From the NCBI GenBank assembly GCA_040752275.1, contig JBFMFH010000017.1, positions 12,556-76,555 on the forward strand: a stretch of 64,000 bases of DNA. Reading direction: 5' to 3'. The notes under the pieces are model-generated. The model worked only from the letters and a program-made list of their open reading frames with translations, was not told where the DNA came from and made no database searches. The stretch is from JBFMFH01 sp040752275. GTDB lineage: Bacteria > Acidobacteriota > Vicinamibacteria > Vicinamibacterales > JAKQTR01. Position numbers and translations under genes: made by a program. Positions 8,294 through 17,226 of this stretch are shown one piece after another. Position 1 is the first letter of the stretch. Every line of letters starts with the position of its first letter.

Positions 8294-10603
8294 TCAGCGA
8301 AACAGCCGGGTGAACTTGAGTGCGACGCTGTGGTTCGCGAGGCGGACCGGCCCGTGCAGCCGCGAGGTGTCGCGCCCTTCGGAGTAGACGAGGAACAGAT
8401 CGCTGCCGGGTCTGTACTCCCAGCGGAAGCGGACGCTGGAACTGATCGCGCTGGCGTTCGAGTTGTACTGCACCAGGCCGCTGAGGATGGTGCGCGGCGA
8501 TATCGCGTAGTTGACCCGAGCCGAGATCACGTCGTTTCGGTAGGTCGCCACCGGGAGGTCTATCCAGTTGACGCTGATGCCGGGCTCGACGGCGAGCTGC
8601 GGCGTGAGCTCGATGCGGCCACGGAAGCTCGCCTCGGTTCGCGTGCCGTCATAGAACCGCCCGTGGCCGGCGGCCACGTTGCCCGAGGCCTTCCGCTGCG
8701 ACCCCAGGCGCAGCGACGTACGCACGTCGGCGAAGCGGTAGCCGCCGGCGGGAATGAATGCGCCCTCCGTGACCTCGAACGGCTCGTCCAGGTACTCGTA
8801 GGTGCTGGTCCCTTCGATCCGCCATTCGTCGCCGCTCTGGAAATCGATCCCGAACAGACCCTGGATTTCCCGCGTCTCGACGATGCCTGCCGTGCTCTCG
8901 AAATAGTCGACCTGCGCCTCGAACTGGTACTTGCGCACCCGTGACGAGTGGGCCGGTCTCGGGCTGAATCGCCCCTGCACGAGCGATCGGTCGACGTTCT
9001 CCCGGCGCACGAAGCCAGCCTCCGGGTTGAAGTCGGGTCCGATGTGCAGGTGCTCGACACGCAAGCCGTACCGGTCGCCCATGTAGTCCAGTGCTCCGCG
9101 ATAGCTCATCGCGTCGCCGTTCAGCGCCGGCGTGTCGGTTCGCGCGATGTACGCGTCGATGGACAGGTTCTGGAAGAACACGAAGTTCCCGTCGAGCCCG
9201 ACCGCGTAATTGGGCGACAGACCGTCGATTGACGGCCCCCGCCGCGTGAAGATCGCCCCAATCGAGCTGCGGCGGAAGATGTCACGCTTGACGCGGGCGA
9301 CGAGGAAGTTCGTCGAATGGGCGCGCCCCGCCTCCAGATCCCGTCCTCCGGTCCTCGCGCTGAGTATTCCAATCGAGTACGGTCCCGCCTTGCCCGTCAC
9401 GCGCGCTCCGTAGTGCATCGGGATGGTCTCGCCTTCCTGCAGGCCGATGCGCCGGCTGTAGAAGAGGACCGGGGTGTTGGACGGTGGTCCCATCCCACCG
9501 CCGCGGGCGCCTCCGCCGAAGGCGAAGATGCCCTGCCCCTCCAGGAAGAAGTCCCGGCGCTCGGGGAAGAACAGGCTGAATCGCGTCAGGTTGACCTGTT
9601 GTTCGTCCTCCTCCACCTGGGCGAAGTCCGTGTTGATGCTGAAGTCGGCGGTCAGGCCCTGGGTGATGCCGTACTTCACGTCGACGCCGGCGGTCGCGTC
9701 GAGGTCATTCGTCATGGCCGGCTCGGCGTCCTTGTCGGTCCGCAACACCGAGGCGACATAGGGCTTGACCTCGAGGTTCAGCGAGGACGGGGGCGCCACC
9801 AGCCCGACCAGCGTCGCCGCCGACGACAGCCGCTGCATGCCCCTCATCCCGTAGGCCGCAGGAATGCGGGTGAGATACGTGTACTCGTTCCGGCTGCGGA
9901 GCGTGCGCCTGAAGTTGATCCCCCAGACCTGCTCGCCCGGGTGCGCGTAGCGGAGCGAGCGGAAGGGGATGGCCATCTCCACACTCCATCCCTCGTCGTC
10001 TCGCGACGTGCGGCAGTCCCAGACGGTATTCCATTCGCGGTTCGACTCGCGCCCGTCGGTCACGGTCTGGTCCGACAACCCTCCGACGGCATTCGTGTAG
10101 AAGAAGAAGCCGTTGCGCCGATCGTGGAACGTGTCGAAGATGACCCCGAAGTTGTCGTTCTGGAAGATGTTGAAGCTGTCGCGCCGCATCTCGTTCGCGA
10201 CGATCTCCGAGGCCCGGCTGTCGTGCAGCCGCGCCGCCACGTAGATGGTGCCCTCGTCGAAGAACAGCCAGACCTCGGTGGACTCGGTGGAAGGCTCGCC
10301 TTCGCGAGGCTCCTGCTGGAGGAACCCGTCAATCGGGGGCGTCTGCCGGTACTGCTCCTCATCGAGATGTCCGTCGATGCGCAGGGTACTGTCGATGCGC
10401 ACCGCCCTCACCGTTACGCGCCCCGCCTCGTCTCTGGCAACCGTCGCAGGCGGGACCGGCATCGGCCCCTCGACGGCCGGGCGTTCGCCCAGGGCGTCCT
10501 GGGCCTGCGGCATCGCGAGTGTGCCTGGAGGCGCCGTGAGGATTCCCACCACACAGAGGAACGGAATCGGACGTGGCATCGCGACTCTCTGGACCGCAAC
10601 CAT
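8294..10603 (-). CDS. DUF5916-type outer-membrane protein with CBM9-like domain (first copy)
   Basis: About 769 residues from ATG 10603; the frame is open to 10666 and ATG 10579 is also possible. A hydrophobic export segment (IPFLCVVGILTAPPGTLA) precedes a CBM9-like beta-sandwich recognisable from RIDGHLDEEQY, EVWLFFDEGTIYVAARLHD and VWGINFRRTLRSRNE. The remaining 500 residues are barrel-like with alternating strands, including FSLFFPERRDFFLEGQGIFAFGG, a hallmark of this family. It is probably an outer-membrane receptor or transporter for a carbohydrate or peptide; substrate unknown. A paralogue of the same architecture lies at 34522-37272. Confidence 0.82.
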   Translation of the reverse strand: MVAVQRVAMPRPIPFLCVVGILTAPPGTLAMPQAQDALGERPAVEGPMPVPPATVARDEAGRVTVRAVRIDSTLRIDGHLDEEQYRQTPPIDGFLQQEPREGEPSTESTEVWLFFDEGTIYVAARLHDSRASEIVANEMRRDSFNIFQNDNFGVIFDTFHDRRNGFFFYTNAVGGLSDQTVTDGRESNREWNTVWDCRTSRDDEGWSVEMAIPFRSLRYAHPGEQVWGINFRRTLRSRNEYTYLTRIPAAYGMRGMQRLSSAATLVGLVAPPSSLNLEVKPYVASVLRTDKDAEPAMTNDLDATAGVDVKYGITQGLTADFSINTDFAQVEEDEQQVNLTRFSLFFPERRDFFLEGQGIFAFGGGARGGGMGPPSNTPVLFYSRRIGLQEGETIPMHYGARVTGKAGPYSIGILSARTGGRDLEAGRAHSTNFLVARVKRDIFRRSSIGAIFTRRGPSIDGLSPNYAVGLDGNFVFFQNLSIDAYIARTDTPALNGDAMSYRGALDYMGDRYGLRVEHLHIGPDFNPEAGFVRRENVDRSLVQGRFSPRPAHSSRVRKYQFEAQVDYFESTAGIVETREIQGLFGIDFQSGDEWRIEGTSTYEYLDEPFEVTEGAFIPAGGYRFADVRTSLRLGSQRKASGNVAAGHGRFYDGTRTEASFRGRIELTPQLAVEPGISVNWIDLPVATYRNDVISARVNYAISPRTILSGLVQYNSNASAISSSVRFRWEYRPGSDLFLVYSEGRDTSRLHGPVRLANHSVALKFTRLFR

Positions 10604-10728
10604 GGCCTGCCGCACTCGATCGAGGCAGTCCCGGCGAACGGAGTATTCTAGCAAGCCAGACCTCACGAGGCGCCCCTGTAACGGTATCAGCCACGGCCCG
10701 CCCGCCCGCGGGCCGCCATCCCCGCCGC

Positions 10729-12546
10729 CTATCGCCTGCCGAGCGCCTTCTTCCGTACCCTGATCGACGATGGCGTGACCTCGACGAGTTCATCGTCGTT
10801 GATGAACTCGATAGCGGCCTCGAGCCCGAGCGCGCGCGGAGGGACGAGACGGATGGCCTCGTCGGCGGTGGACGCGCGCATGTTCGTCTGCTTCTTCTCC
10901 TTCGTCACGTTGACGTCGAGGTCGTTGTCTCGGGCGTTCTCGCCGATGATCATGCCCTCGTAGACCCTCGTGCCCGGCTCGATGAAGATCTCGCCGCGCT
11001 CCTGGAGATTGTAGATGGCGTAGGCCGTGGCCAGGCCGGCGCGATCGGCCACCAGCACCCCGGTCGGACGTGCGGGGATCGGCCCGAACCACGGCCGCCA
11101 ACCACGGAACAGGTGGTTCATGATTCCGGTCCCTCGGGTGTCGGTCAGGAACTGCGACCGGAACCCGATGAGCCCCCGTGTCGGCACGTCGAACTCGAGG
11201 CGCACCCGCCCCGAGCCGTGGTTGACCATCTTCGTCATCGCCCCGCGCCGCGATCCCAGCTGCGCGATGACGATCCCCTGGAATTCCTCCGGCACGTCGA
11301 TGACCAGCTCCTCGACCGGCTCGACGACCCGGCCCTGATCCTCCCGCGTGACGATCTCCGGGCGTGCCACCTGCAGCTCGTAGCCCTCGCGTCGCATCAT
11401 CTCGATCAGGATCGAGAGCTGCAGCTCACCCCGTCCGACGACCTTGATCTGCTCGGGCGACCCTGCGTCCTCGAGGCGTATCGACACGTTGCCGAGCAAC
11501 TCGCGGTCGAGCCGTTCGCGCAACTGGCGAGAGGTAACGAACCGGCCCTCCAGGCCGGCCATCGGCGATGTGTTGACGCCGAAGACCATCGAGACCGTGG
11601 GCTCGTCGATGGCGAGCGGCGGCAGCGGGACGGGCCGTTCGGCGTCGGTGATGGTCTCGCCAATCGTGATGTCGGCCATACCCGCCAGGCACACGATGTC
11701 GCCGGCCGCAGCCGCGGCGATGTCGATGCGCTTGAGGCCCTCGAACGCGTACAGCTTCGTGACCCGGGTCGTCTGGATCGTCCCTTCGAGCTTGGCCACG
11801 GCCACGGTATCGCCCACGCGGACACGGCCGTTGAAGATACGGCCGACGGCGATGCGCCCGACATACTCGCTCGAGTCGAGGTTGGCCACGAAGAGCTGGA
11901 GCGGGGCATCCGCATCGCCAGCGGGTGGCGGCACGTGTGCGACGATGGCCTCGAAGAGCGGCTGGAGATCGGTCCCCGGCTTCCCCAATTGGGCGCTCGA
12001 CGTCCCGGCCCTCGCGTTCGCGTAGAGCACCGGAAACTCGAGCTGCTCCTCGGTCGCGTCGAGATCGATGAACAGATCGAAGATCTCGTTCAACACCTCT
12101 TGCGGCCTGGCGTCCTGCCGGTCGATCTTGTTGATCACCACGATCGGCGGCAGCCTCCGTTCGAGGGCCTTGCGTAGAACGTAGCGCGTCTGGGGCAGCG
12201 GACCTTCCGAGGCGTCGACGAGCAGCATGACGCCGTCGACCATCGAGAGCGTCCGCTCGACTTCCCCGCCGAAGTCCGCATGGCCGGGCGTATCGACGAT
12301 GTTGACGAGAACGTCGCCATAGCGCAGGGCCGTGTTCTTCGCGAGGATGGTGATGCCCCGCTCCCGTTCGAGGTCGGTGTTGTCCAGCGCCCGCTCCTCG
12401 ACCCGCTCGTTCGAGCGGAAGGTCCCGCTCTGGAACAGGAGCGCGTCCACGAGGGTCGTCTTTCCGTGGTCGACGTGCGCAATGATGGCGACGTTCCGGC
12501 GGAGCGGATTGGCGATCCCCTGCCGGGCCTGCGGTGGTGAAGGCAT
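10729..12546 (-). CDS. typA: Ribosome-associated translational GTPase TypA/BipA
   Basis: 605 residues, the normal TypA length. The G-domain shows IIAHVDHGKTTLVDALL (G1), RERGIT (G2), DTPGHADFGGEVER (G3), NKID (G4) and the expected spacing. Domain II, an EF-G-like domain V (around VMFGVNTSPMAGLEGR) and the TypA-specific C-terminal domain (GRVRLEFDVPTRGLIGFRS, later ERGEIFIEPGTRVYEGMI) follow. The protein binds 70S ribosomes and aids large-subunit assembly under stress. The frame stays open upstream to 13377, but that part is antisense to an SDR gene and lacks homology, so ATG 12546 is chosen. Its start is only 21 bp from the divergent SDR start. Confidence 0.95.
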   Translation of the reverse strand: MPSPPQARQGIANPLRRNVAIIAHVDHGKTTLVDALLFQSGTFRSNERVEERALDNTDLERERGITILAKNTALRYGDVLVNIVDTPGHADFGGEVERTLSMVDGVMLLVDASEGPLPQTRYVLRKALERRLPPIVVINKIDRQDARPQEVLNEIFDLFIDLDATEEQLEFPVLYANARAGTSSAQLGKPGTDLQPLFEAIVAHVPPPAGDADAPLQLFVANLDSSEYVGRIAVGRIFNGRVRVGDTVAVAKLEGTIQTTRVTKLYAFEGLKRIDIAAAAAGDIVCLAGMADITIGETITDAERPVPLPPLAIDEPTVSMVFGVNTSPMAGLEGRFVTSRQLRERLDRELLGNVSIRLEDAGSPEQIKVVGRGELQLSILIEMMRREGYELQVARPEIVTREDQGRVVEPVEELVIDVPEEFQGIVIAQLGSRRGAMTKMVNHGSGRVRLEFDVPTRGLIGFRSQFLTDTRGTGIMNHLFRGWRPWFGPIPARPTGVLVADRAGLATAYAIYNLQERGEIFIEPGTRVYEGMIIGENARDNDLDVNVTKEKKQTNMRASTADEAIRLVPPRALGLEAAIEFINDDELVEVTPSSIRVRKKALGRR

Positions 12547-12567
12547 CCTCCCAGTATACTGTGGCCC

Positions 12568-13371
12568 ATGCTCGAACCTGCGCGCACCGCGCTCATCACA
12601 GGCGCGTCCGCCGGCATCGGCAGGGCCCTGGCCGAGGTCTTCGCCCGAAACGGCTTCGATCTCGTCCTGACCGCCCGGCGGCGGGAGCGGCTCGAGACCC
12701 TCGCGGCGGAACTCGGCGAGCGCTACCGGCGCCACACGCTCGTCATCGTGGAAGACCTGACCGATCCCGCGGCGCCCGCCCGCATCGTCGACCACGTGCG
12801 GGAGGCGGGCCTCGAGATCGACGCGCTGGTGAACAACGCGGGTTATGGCCTGACTGGGACCTTCGCCTCCACGACCTGGGAGCAACAGGACAAGTTTCTC
12901 CGGGTGATGGTGGTGGCCGTCGCCGAACTGACGCACCGGCTCCTGCCGGGCATGATTGACCGAGGGTACGGCCGCATCATCAACGTCGCCTCGCTGGCTG
13001 GGCTCGTGCCGGGATCGGCCGGGCACACGTTGTACGGCGCGTCGAAGTCGCTGCTGATCAAGTTCTCGCAGTCGCTTGCCGCGGAGGTCGGCCCGCGCGG
13101 CGTCAACGTGGCGGCGCTGTGCCCGGGCTTCACCTATAGCGAGTTCCACGACGTCAACGGGACGCGGGCCCTGGTCAGCCGGATGCCCGGCTTCATGTGG
13201 ATGGACGCCCGGACGGTTGCCGAACAAGGCTACGAAGCGGTCATGCGCGGCCGGGTCGTGTACGTGAACGGCCGCGTCAACAGGACGATCGCCGTGCTCG
13301 TGAAGTACTTGCCGGAGTGGCTGCTGCATCGCGCCGCGCGACGCGCCGCCCGCCGGTATCGGCAGGTGTAG
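12568..13371 (+). CDS. Short-chain dehydrogenase/reductase (SDR)
   Basis: 267 residues. Classical SDR motifs are in order: TGASAGIGRAL for the NAD(P) cofactor, VNNAGYG, IINVASLAG with the catalytic serine region, and YGASKS carrying the Tyr-x3-Lys dyad. ARRRERL after the second strand is arginine-rich, suggesting NADP preference. The basic C-terminus (HRAARRAARRYRQV) with LVKYLPEWLLHRA resembles DltE/YqjQ-type SDRs, but substrate cannot be assigned. It diverges from typA with only 21 bp between start codons, and is followed after 53 bp by pgsB. Confidence 0.87.
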   Translation: MLEPARTALITGASAGIGRALAEVFARNGFDLVLTARRRERLETLAAELGERYRRHTLVIVEDLTDPAAPARIVDHVREAGLEIDALVNNAGYGLTGTFASTTWEQQDKFLRVMVVAVAELTHRLLPGMIDRGYGRIINVASLAGLVPGSAGHTLYGASKSLLIKFSQSLAAEVGPRGVNVAALCPGFTYSEFHDVNGTRALVSRMPGFMWMDARTVAEQGYEAVMRGRVVYVNGRVNRTIAVLVKYLPEWLLHRAARRAARRYRQV

Positions 13372-13424
13372 GGCCACGAGTTCCGGGTGGTGGGTCCCGC
13401 ATTGTGGGTGGACTCCAAGCCGTC

Positions 13425-14573
13425 ATGGGCAGCATCTGGGTCATACTCGGCTTGCTCGCGAGCTTGATCGCCCTCGGGGTCTGGGAGCGCCTGCGCCGCG
13501 ACGCCGCACGCAGCGCCGTGCCTATCCGCATCCACGTGAACGGCACGCGCGGCAAGTCCACGGTGACGCGGCTCGTCGCAGGCGGCCTGCGGGCGGGAGG
13601 TATCCGGACGATCGCCAAGACCACCGGCACGGCAGCTCGGCTGATCTTGCCAGACGGTTCCGAGCTGCCGGTCCGACGCCGGGCGCCGGCCAGCATCCGC
13701 GAGCAGCTATGGGTCCTGCGCGAGGCACATCGCCAGGGCGCACGGGCCCTCGTCGTGGAGTGCATGGCCATCGATCCGTTCCTGCAGCAGGTCTCCGAGC
13801 GCGAGATGATCGCCGCCACCGTTGGCGTCATCACGAATGCGCGACCGGACCACCGCGAGGCGATGGGCGCATCGGCCGCCGGCGTGGCTGTTGCCCTGTC
13901 ACGCACGGTCCCACAGGGGGCGGTGCTCGTGCTCGGCCCGGAGCCGGGTCCGTGGCGGGACATCCTCGGCAGCGAGGCCGCGCGACGCCGGAGCGTGGTC
14001 GTGACGGCTTCCGTCGAGGACGTCGCGATCGACGCACTCCCTCTGCCACCCTGGCAGCGGCAGAACTACGCCGTTGCGCTCGCGGTCACTCGACACGTGG
14101 GGATCCCGGACCACCTGGCGCTGAAGGGCATGTGCTCGTCCGTCCAGGACCCGGGCGCGTGCAGCACACTCGCGGTCCGCATCGATGGGCGCCTGATAGA
14201 CCTCATCGATGCCAGTGCCGCCAACGACCCTGAATCCCTGAAGCAGCTGGTGGGCCGTTTGGGCGGCCGTGATCTCGTCGTCTTCAACCACCGGGCTGAC
14301 CGACCGCTCCGGCTGGGGGCGTTCGCCGAGTCCGGCGTGTGGGCAGACCCGCAGTTGGGCATCCTCATCACGGGTGATCGACCCGACTGGTGGTCGGCAG
14401 CACGCGCCCGGCGATCCCTCGGCCGGCCGGACTTGCCCTTTGTCGGCCTTCGAGATCTCGCGCCGCACCTGCGTCTCGCCCTGAGAGAAGCGCAGGCGGT
14501 GCGCACCGTCGTCTTGAGCGGCAATGCCAAGCAACTCGACCCACCGGTGCTCGCGGCCGCGCTCGGGAGGTGA
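13425..14573 (+). CDS. pgsB: Poly-gamma-glutamate synthase subunit PgsB (CapB-like)
   Basis: 382 residues from ATG 13425, which begins a membrane anchor (MGSIWVILGLLASLIALGVW). A Mur-ligase-like ATP site follows: HVNGTRGKSTVTRLVAGGL. Later conserved elements include VVECMAIDP and ITNARPDH, characteristic of PgsB/CapB amide ligases that activate the growing polyglutamate carboxyl group with ATP. It is followed after 3 bp by pgsC and then pgsW, so the three are almost certainly one operon. An in-frame GTG at 13404 is an alternative start. No pgsA/capA gene is present nearby. Confidence 0.9.
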   Translation: MGSIWVILGLLASLIALGVWERLRRDAARSAVPIRIHVNGTRGKSTVTRLVAGGLRAGGIRTIAKTTGTAARLILPDGSELPVRRRAPASIREQLWVLREAHRQGARALVVECMAIDPFLQQVSEREMIAATVGVITNARPDHREAMGASAAGVAVALSRTVPQGAVLVLGPEPGPWRDILGSEAARRRSVVVTASVEDVAIDALPLPPWQRQNYAVALAVTRHVGIPDHLALKGMCSSVQDPGACSTLAVRIDGRLIDLIDASAANDPESLKQLVGRLGGRDLVVFNHRADRPLRLGAFAESGVWADPQLGILITGDRPDWWSAARARRSLGRPDLPFVGLRDLAPHLRLALREAQAVRTVVLSGNAKQLDPPVLAAALGR

Positions 14574-14576
14574 ACG

Positions 14577-15017
14577 ATGGTTGAAACGGCCCTCGCGCTG
14601 GGTATCGTCGTCAACCTCGTCTTCACCGAGGTGCTCGGCCTGGCCTCAGGCGGCCTCATCGTTCCCGGGTACCTCGCCCTCTACCTGAACCACCCCGACC
14701 GGGTGGCTGCAACGCTCGCCGTGGGCATCGGCACCTGGGCCGTTGTGCGCTTCGGGATCATGCGGCTCGCCGTCCTCTACGGCCGGCGCAGGTTTGGGAT
14801 CACGGTCCTGACTGGCTTCGCCATCCACGCAACCTACGGGTGGCTGATCGGGCACACTCCCGCCCTGCCGGGGGACGCCCGCGTCATCGGATATCTCATT
14901 CCCGGTCTGATCGCTAATACGGCACTGGCCCAGGGACTGTGGCCGACGCTGGGCATGTCGCTCGCCGGCGCCGTGATCGTCAGGTTGCTGCTGGCCGCCG
15001 CCTCGGGGTGGCTCTGA
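14577..15017 (+). CDS. pgsC: Poly-gamma-glutamate biosynthesis membrane protein PgsC
   Basis: 146 residues, the size of CapC/PgsC, with about four hydrophobic helices. Diagnostic elements are TEVLGLASGGLIVPGYLALYL near the N-terminus and GYLIPGLIANTALAQGL near the C-terminus. The protein is the membrane partner of PgsB in polymer synthesis and export. Only 3 bp separate it from pgsB and 2 bp from pgsW, so translation is probably coupled. Confidence 0.9.
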   Translation: MVETALALGIVVNLVFTEVLGLASGGLIVPGYLALYLNHPDRVAATLAVGIGTWAVVRFGIMRLAVLYGRRRFGITVLTGFAIHATYGWLIGHTPALPGDARVIGYLIPGLIANTALAQGLWPTLGMSLAGAVIVRLLLAAASGWL

Positions 15018-15019
15018 AG

Positions 15020-16000
15020 ATGTGCGCGCAGCGACCCGTTGCCGCGGACAGACGTGCGCCCACGGTGGTGGGAATCGTCCTCACCCTGATCGTGTTCCTG
15101 ATGGCAGTTGGGATCGTCCCTGCGATCCGCTGGCCTCGCGTCGGTGGCAGACCGGCCGGGTCACCGGTCGCGGATCGGGCCGAGACGTGCATGCGCCGGG
15201 CGATGGAGGCCATCGCGGCCGCGAAGGCCGAGGCCGGGGTCGTCTCGCTAGGCGTCCCACCAGGCGCCGCCGGCGCGCTCATCGGCTCCGAATGGACGCC
15301 GCTCGTCACGACCCTCGGCAGTCTGGAAGCGAAGCAGCTGGCCTCGGCGCCCGTCTGGGCGGCCGTGCTCTCGGAACGGATTCGCGAGCGCGGGCTGGAC
15401 GCCTCAGACCTGGTCGCGGCGTCGTTCTCGGGGTCGTTCCCGGGCCTCAACCTGGCAACGGTGTGCGCCTGTCAGGCGATGGACATCACCGTGCTGGCCG
15501 TGTCGTCGGTCACCGCGTCGGCGTGGGGAGCGACGGATCCCGGATTCACCTGGCCGGAAATGGAGGTCATCCTCGCACGCGCTGGCATCATCACGGCCGT
15601 GACGCTGGCGGTATCCGTAGGGGGAGATGGCGACCGCGGGTTGGATCTCGAGGAGGAGGGGCGCGCGCTGGCCCAGTCCATTGCCGAGCAGACATCGGCG
15701 GCGCTCGGAGCCAGGCACCTGCGTCCGACGTCGCTGGAGGACGCGATTCGCGCGCGCCTGCACCTGCTGGATCGCGCCGCTGGTACGCGCCGCCTTGGCC
15801 TGTTCGTGAACGTCGGCGGCACGTCGGCGAGCCTCGGGCGATCGCCGGCTATTCTGCGACTGAAGAGCGGGTGGGTCCCGCCTCGGCCCTTCGATCTCGG
15901 CTCCGGGCGCGGCCTGGTCGCTCGAATGGTCGAGCGGGGCGTGCCCGTGCTCCACCTGCTCAACGTCCGGGACCTGGCGGCCCGATGGGGCGTGCTGTGA
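15020..16000 (+). CDS. pgsW: Poly-gamma-glutamate system protein PgsW
   Basis: 326 residues from ATG 15020. One N-terminal membrane span (VVGIVLTLIVFLMAVGIVPA) anchors a soluble domain with GVPPGAAGALIGSEWTPLVT, FSGSFPGLNLA and FVNVGGTSASLG. This matches the third protein seen with PgsB and PgsC in many Gram-negative lineages, where it takes the place in the operon otherwise held by pgsA. Its biochemical role is not established, to my knowledge. The last 41 bp overlap the tail of a convergent gene of unknown function. Confidence 0.82.
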   Translation: MCAQRPVAADRRAPTVVGIVLTLIVFLMAVGIVPAIRWPRVGGRPAGSPVADRAETCMRRAMEAIAAAKAEAGVVSLGVPPGAAGALIGSEWTPLVTTLGSLEAKQLASAPVWAAVLSERIRERGLDASDLVAASFSGSFPGLNLATVCACQAMDITVLAVSSVTASAWGATDPGFTWPEMEVILARAGIITAVTLAVSVGGDGDRGLDLEEEGRALAQSIAEQTSAALGARHLRPTSLEDAIRARLHLLDRAAGTRRLGLFVNVGGTSASLGRSPAILRLKSGWVPPRPFDLGSGRGLVARMVERGVPVLHLLNVRDLAARWGVL

Positions 16001-16961
16001 GCTCGAGTTCGACCTGCAGCCACCAGCGCGGCTGATACCGAATCAGTGTCGGCACGCCTGCCAGATCGCCCGCCGCGGGGTACTCGATCTCGAACGTGTG
16101 GCGGTCCCCGCCGGCGTGCGGCCGGATTTCGAACCGACTGGCGAGCACTGCGCCGTCGGCAACGCGCGCAGCCGTGGCTGAGCGCCGTGACGCGACCGCC
16201 GTCAGGACGAGGTCGAAGGTCTTGACGCCGTAGACATACGGCACGCGCCTCCCGGCCAACCGCTGGACCGCCGGCCGGCCGTTGGGTGCCGCCGCCAACG
16301 TGAGGTCGATGATCTCGGCGACCGCCGACAGGAACCCCGGCCTGACATGGTCCGGCACGTCGTTCACGCGGGGCGTGAGCCCGGCCATCGCACGTTGGGC
16401 GGTGTTGACGAGTTCCGGAGCGTCGTGCAGCGTCACATCTCGTCCGGCATCGATCGTGCCGGTCACCGTGCTGCTGCGTCCGTTCGCCACCGTCGCCGCA
16501 ATGGTCTTGAATCGCGAATGCGGCGTGGCCGCCGAGAGATCGTGCTCGACGTCAGAGAGCGACGCTTCCTCGGACGTGCTCATCAGGCCGACGACGCGCA
16601 CGTAGCCGTCCTGCACCGCCTCGACGATGTAGCCCCAGCGATTGAGCCGGCGCGGCGCTTTGTCCGGGTCGGATCCGATCAGCAGCTCCCAGGCGCGCGC
16701 ACCGGATCCGTCACTGCGCCAGACGATTTCGCCGCTGCCGACGCCTCCTCTGCCAATCCAGAACAGCAGGGGCCGTATCTTGCCGTCCATTCGATAGCGG
16801 TGCACCTTGACGATTGGCACGGAGGTCGCAAGGCTGGAGGTTGACGTGTCGAGATCGCTGATGCGCGCGAGAGACGTGGCGGGCACGCTCCGAGCGGCCG
16901 CCAGCCCCACGATTGTCGCCATCAGCGCGCAGTATTCGAGTGAGTGAGCCGTGCGTCGCAC
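15960..16961 (-). CDS. Exported protein of unknown function, possibly BlaI-controlled
   Basis: 333 residues from GTG 16961 (AGAGG upstream). The first 28 residues form a plausible signal peptide (CALMATIVGLAAARSVPATS). The rest is soluble, with regions such as HRYRMDGKIRPLLFWIGR, WRSDGSGARAWELLIGSDP and RYQPRWWLQVELELTA; I do not recognise the family. Twelve tryptophans or so and many beta-prone stretches suggest a periplasmic beta-rich protein. A 14-bp operator nearly identical to that of the nearby blaI lies 17 bp before the start. The 3' end overlaps pgsW by 41 bp on the other strand. Confidence 0.72.
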   Translation of the reverse strand: MRRTAHSLEYCALMATIVGLAAARSVPATSLARISDLDTSTSSLATSVPIVKVHRYRMDGKIRPLLFWIGRGGVGSGEIVWRSDGSGARAWELLIGSDPDKAPRRLNRWGYIVEAVQDGYVRVVGLMSTSEEASLSDVEHDLSAATPHSRFKTIAATVANGRSSTVTGTIDAGRDVTLHDAPELVNTAQRAMAGLTPRVNDVPDHVRPGFLSAVAEIIDLTLAAAPNGRPAVQRLAGRRVPYVYGVKTFDLVLTAVASRRSATAARVADGAVLASRFEIRPHAGGDRHTFEIEYPAAGDLAGVPTLIRYQPRWWLQVELELTARPIGPPGPGR

Positions 16962-16977
16962 CGGGACCTCTCTTCCG

Positions 16978-16991
16978 CCTAATCAATTAGG
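16978..16991. promoter_or_regulatory. Putative BlaI-type operator, CCTAATCAATTAGG
   Basis: A perfect inverted repeat (CCTAAT-CA-ATTAGG) just upstream of the exported-protein gene starting at 16961. It matches the element in front of blaI (20655-20668) at 12 of 14 positions. BlaI/MecI repressors bind short AT-rich palindromes over their promoters, so a shared regulator is a reasonable inference. Confidence 0.5.
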
Positions 16992-17160
16992 ACTTCGAAC
17001 CACACGCGTCGCCGCCGGTGATCGACTCATCCTGCCCCGCGGATGTCTCCTGTGCGTCCCGCCTCGCAGATACCACCCTGGCCCTCTCCGGCGGCCACGG
17101 GGCGCCGCGCCGGAGTCGGGTGTCCTGTTACCGGCGAAGGCGGGCCGCGGCTCGGAACGG

Positions 17161-17199
17161 CCCTGAGCCTGCCGAAAGGCCGAGGGGTCGAAGGGCGGC
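17161..17199. repeat. REP-like intergenic element with CCTGAGCCTG core
   Basis: Within a 265-bp gene-free gap, the sequence CCCTGAGCCTGCCGAAAGG continues into GAGGGGTCGAAGGG. This is the form of the widespread CCTGAGCnTGTCGAAGGG repetitive extragenic element. A related copy is at 27112-27133. I see no coding potential in 16992-17226. Confidence 0.5.
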
Positions 17200-17226
17200 G
17201 CGACGACGGACTCGCACCCCGGGCGG

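Noticed and set aside
16711..16986. Small frame overlapping the exported-protein gene start
   Set aside because: Overlaps the operator and the signal peptide coding region; no homology.
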